Positions 61,037 to 64,000 of a stretch of DNA of 64,000 nucleotides are shown one piece after another; position 1 is the stretch's first letter; each line of letters opens with the position of its first letter. The stretch covers positions 3,224,001-3,288,000 of the forward strand of contig JANATG010000002.1 of NCBI GenBank assembly GCA_029449235.1, given 5' to 3'. The position numbers and the translations under genes are program-made. Origin of the DNA: Linnemannia schmuckeri (taxonomy: Eukaryota > Mortierellomycota > Mortierellomycetes > Mortierellales > Mortierellaceae). Below the pieces are notes generated by a model. That model ran no database searches. It was not told the DNA's origin and was given only the letters and a program-made list of their open reading frames with translations.

Positions 61037-61196
61037 AGACAGGTCCCGCCTCATTTTTTCTTTATTAAATCATCAGTCCTCTCATAGACATTCACCCACC
61101 ACCAATTACGAGCACTGACGCGAAAAAAAAACGCGAAACCTCTCTCTCCTTTATTTTCACCCATACGCCATCTCTTTCCGCTTACCTCCACCAAAA

Positions 61197-61576
61197 ATGA
61201 AGTCCAACAACGTCCCTCGTCTGCTCTGGTCCTCCCTCGCGGTCCTCTTGGCTATTGTGGGTACCACTTGTACTATCATGGCATTCGCCGCTCCAGTCCA
61301 AGTTCGTCACATCGGATTCACTGCCACTACTCGCGCCACCATCGCAATATCCCTATCAAGGCCCGCCTTCCGGTTGGCAGCCCTGTCGTCTACAAGCGCG
61401 AAATTTTTATCACCACCACCGCTGAGGCAGAGGCTCCCGAGTCCGAGTCTGAGGATGGTATCCATTTCTCCAAGCGCCGAGTGATGGTCTATGGAAGGGT
61501 TAGATATGTTGGCCATCCCGACTTCCACAAGCACGACTTCCTCTCCACCGCATCGCCTGACGATGAGAGACCTTAG
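61197..61576 (+). pseudogene. sKP6: secreted repeat precursor with frameshift and eroded sites
   Basis: The signal peptide (RLLWSSLAVLLAIVGTTCT) is in the frame of ATG 61197. The family body (LPVGSPVVYKRE, then SKRRVMVYGRVRYVGHPDF) is in another frame that ends at 61576. The switch falls about 61320-61361, where the sKP7 counterpart is continuous. Removing a 56-nt intron (weak GTTCGT donor, TATCAAG acceptor, about 61306-61361) would also restore the frame, so an indel is favoured but not proven. The Lys-Arg after the main unit has become Lys-His (HKHD). In-frame stops follow in the acidic tail, before SSKH where siblings have SKR. Erosion at several points supports a pseudogene. Confidence 0.65.
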
Positions 61577-63053
61577 CCTTAATCTGGTGAGAGTAGGATC
61601 GAGTCCTCCAAGCACTTTTTTTATATTAGAGTAGAAGTAGATACTTTTACTTTACCCAATGTGCACTCCTTACTTTCCTCCCTATGCCCCTCGAATCTTT
61701 GATGGGGTGCATGTTAAAAGTTATTTTTACAAATAAATGCTTAAAAATGTTACTTCAACAATCACACAGTCCTTTGCGTAAACACGGTCAGTGCTACAGT
61801 CAGTCTATCGTCCTCCCATTTAGACGAATTAAAAAAGTGTGGTTAGCCCACATTCCTCTCGTACGAATGAAATATATATGAATAGGTGCAACGCCACACA
61901 CTGTTTCCCTCTGCATCTTCAATGACAACGGTCAGCGCCGTCAGTATTTCTTCAGCGCACTCTTCCATGTCTCTTGGTTGTGTGGATTACACCCTTCATG
62001 TTCACAATCACTGACTGTATGTGACTCACACACTCCAGTAGCATGGTCTTAACTGCGAAGTGAAACTGAAGTGATATCATTGCCTAGCAAAAAAACAGAA
62101 TATTTACAAATCCCAACATAAAAGCCAAGATGAACACCTCCCATATGACATAGGGCATCTACGCCTCCTGTGCGCCGTTTACGCTCCATCTTTCTAGGTC
62201 ATTTTGCTGTCTTTTTTTTTGCTGCCTCTTACTTGAAGGTTACCCTCACATCAAAGAAAGATGAGGAAAAAGTCATGCATATTGGCAGGCACCTAATGTG
62301 GTAGCAGAGGCTTTTAAGTTATGATGCAAGGAAGTGGAGGGCGCTTAACAGCATGCGGCGTACGAGAAAAGGAAGGCGGTTGAGTCTATTACTGTCTCTT
62401 AGTAGCATTAGACTGCCACTTTACTCCGGACTCTGCTATCTCTTAACAAAAACACTTAACCGTTTGAGTACTTTCTCCCTCTTTTAATTCTTCGCCTCGG
62501 GCATTGATTGCTCCTCTAAGCCAAGAAAATTTTTTAGAGCGCCACCACTTTTCCTTAATCGGCCTCAGAACCGAAGTATCGTTCCTCTTTCAACGGTGCA
62601 GCGTTCTCCCTTTCCTCCACTGATAAATGGAAAAAGTAACGCCCTTACTTGTCTAAAATGGAGAATAGAGAAGACAAAAGAAGAGGAGGCAAGGCATTAG
62701 CCTTAATGCCATGGGCGTCCATGAACCCGCCACTTTACCCATTGTTTCCAACAAAGCGTGTTTCTTTGCCACTTTGCAATTAATTTTTTTTTTTCTGTGA
62801 GCCCTTCTCGGAACATTCAATTTTCTATACTATCCAAACATGGTTACACATCAGGTTAAAGGAAAGACGAGGAGAGAGGCTCTTTGCTTGTTATTTTCCA
62901 TTTGTTAGTTTCTGTACCCCATTTTGTGAATGTATGGCGCGCCATGCATTGCATGCTCTGCCCAGTTTTGCTAAATTACTAACATGATTCTCCCATTGAC
63001 AAGGTGATGGCAAAGCAACTTGTCCGGCTCTTTTCCATCAAGTTATAAAAGGA
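61577..63053. other. Intergenic, nothing recognised
   Basis: Spacer of about 1.5 kb between sKP6 and sKP7. A palindromic ATGGCGCGCCAT near 62936-62947 is noted. No gene or family relic was seen. Confidence 0.5.
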
Positions 63054-63060
63054 CTCAACC
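63054..63060 (+). promoter_or_regulatory. TATA box of sKP7
   Basis: CAAGTTATAAAAGGACTCAACC lies about 176 nt before the ATG, with the family-like TATAAAAGGAC core. Confidence 0.6.
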
Positions 63061-63229
63061 CTACATCTCATTTTTCTTTTATTTTCTATTCATCGAACTT
63101 ATCCACCTCCTCTTCATATCCCTCACACCGATCAACACTTACACACATCAACGACTTCCATAAAAAGTCCTCGTCGCGACCCATCTCTCCCATTTCACAT
63201 ACCCTTGCTTTCTACACTACACCCTCACA

Positions 63230-63610
63230 ATGAAGTTCAACAACATCGCTTATTTGCCTTGCACCGCTCTCTTGGTTTCGTTGGTCACCTCTGGTCTGAT
63301 CTCCGCCGCTCCAATCCCTCTTAGCTCTGCCAGACACATTATCGCCACCCAGCCCATCCACACCACTATCCCCAACAAAACCCACCTTCCAATCGTCACG
63401 CCTGTTCTTTACAAACGCCAAGCTAGGGTTAACAGAAGGCTCTCTCACGGCTACATGAAGCGCGACCTTTCCGCCACCGCCACCCTTGAGGAAGAGGTGT
63501 CCGAGCCCAAGTCTGAGAATAGTGCTTATCTGTCCAAGCGAGGAGCGAGAGGCGGAAGAAGACCCTTCGATGAAATGAAGCGCGATTTAACCAGGACCGC
63601 CGCTAACTAA
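63230..63610 (+). CDS. sKP7: short secreted Kex2-type repeat precursor (126 residues)
   Basis: Intronless. Signal peptide 1 to about 27 (CTALLVSLVTSGLISAAP). Lys-Arg sites fall at 62-63, 77-78, 103-104 and 117-118. Two units are alike: QARVNRRLSHGYMKR and GARGGRRPFDEMKR, each Arg-rich, ending in Met-Lys-Arg followed by Asp-Leu. An acidic Glu/Ser spacer separates them. Only one Cys, within the signal peptide. The frame is intact and the TATA box is good, so this is a likely active member. Its units differ from the RMMVYG type, showing how variable the predicted peptides are. Confidence 0.78.
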   Translation: MKFNNIAYLPCTALLVSLVTSGLISAAPIPLSSARHIIATQPIHTTIPNKTHLPIVTPVLYKRQARVNRRLSHGYMKRDLSATATLEEEVSEPKSENSAYLSKRGARGGRRPFDEMKRDLTRTAAN

Positions 63611-64000
63611 GGATAAGGAGTTCAAGCGATAACGTAGCCCTGCTGTCGAGACGCGTTCGAGCTGGTCTCGAGTGCTTGATCGGGTTCTCCAGATCTTCCT
63701 CTCTTTTTTCTTTTAATCCTCGTCATTTTTGATGAACTTTGAAACTACTTTTCCTTCCTTTCCTTTCTCTTTTACGCTCTTTGATCCTATGATAATCATG
63801 GACTATAGTTTAAAAGTGAATCAACTTTAATTAAACAACGTGTACTCACTGTGCCCATGTAGTGTTCTCGGCTTAAGCTCACGCTAAAAAAAAATGATGA
63901 ATGGTGGCGAGAGAAGGAGAAGAATAAGGACGCTAAACTCTCACTCGTGAACCCATAGATGGATTTCGGACCCCTGTTGTTATTATCAAAAATGAAATGC
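63611..64000. other. 3' flank of sKP7 to the window edge
   Basis: CT-rich then AT-rich DNA. The array may continue beyond the window; no further member starts within these 390 bases. Confidence 0.5.

Noticed and set aside
50229..64000. Classical RiPP gene cluster with tailoring enzymes
   Set aside because: No DUF3328/UstYa, tyrosinase, methyltransferase or P450 gene is present here. Only the precursor-like genes are supported within the window.

Overview
This is a 64 kb piece of a fungal nuclear genome. The genes carry short GT-AG introns, start in pyrimidine-rich promoter DNA, and encode eukaryotic housekeeping and signalling proteins. Gene content, codon use, CT-rich promoters and many low-complexity tracts suggest an early-diverging fungus of the Mortierellaceae type. 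That placement is an inference; no rRNA or other marker is present to prove it. I saw no tRNA, rRNA or CRISPR array.

Left and middle part (1-50 kb), housekeeping and large multidomain proteins: the 5' part of glycogen phosphorylase (minus); a small three-fold repeat, trefoil-like protein (minus); IBA57, a mitochondrial Fe-S assembly factor (minus), divergent from an unrecognised 737-residue propeller/coiled-coil protein with a faint FANCB-like layout (plus); a PNS1/CTL choline-transporter-like membrane protein; VWA8, a triple-AAA plus VWA protein in 13 exons; a 1931-residue ankyrin/coiled-coil protein; a 1613-residue TRP-like cation channel with a beta-propeller-like N-terminus; an almost empty 5.1 kb stretch; a 1683-residue single-pass receptor-like protein ending in a pseudokinase; a small DMAC1/Dmo2-like mitochondrial protein (minus); and a 613-residue XRCC4-like DNA-repair protein.

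Right part (50-64 kb), accessory region: after a decayed F-box/LRR-like relic there are seven tandem, same-strand loci of one small secreted-protein family, called here sKP1 to sKP7. Each starts with a signal peptide. Each continues with acidic Ser/Glu spacers alternating with basic and aromatic segments flanked by Lys-Arg (Kex2-type) sites. Intact copies sit beside copies broken by stop codons or frameshifts, and each has a TATA-like box about 130-190 nt before its ATG. A 211-bp foldback element with an 8-bp target duplication (hAT-like MITE) lies inside the array. The array looks like a birth-and-death family of Kex2-processed repeat peptides and is the best candidate for an undescribed system here. 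No recognisable RiPP tailoring enzyme lies beside it in the window.

Exon coordinates were worked out by eye from splice consensus and reading-frame continuity; every complete multi-exon model sums to a multiple of three.
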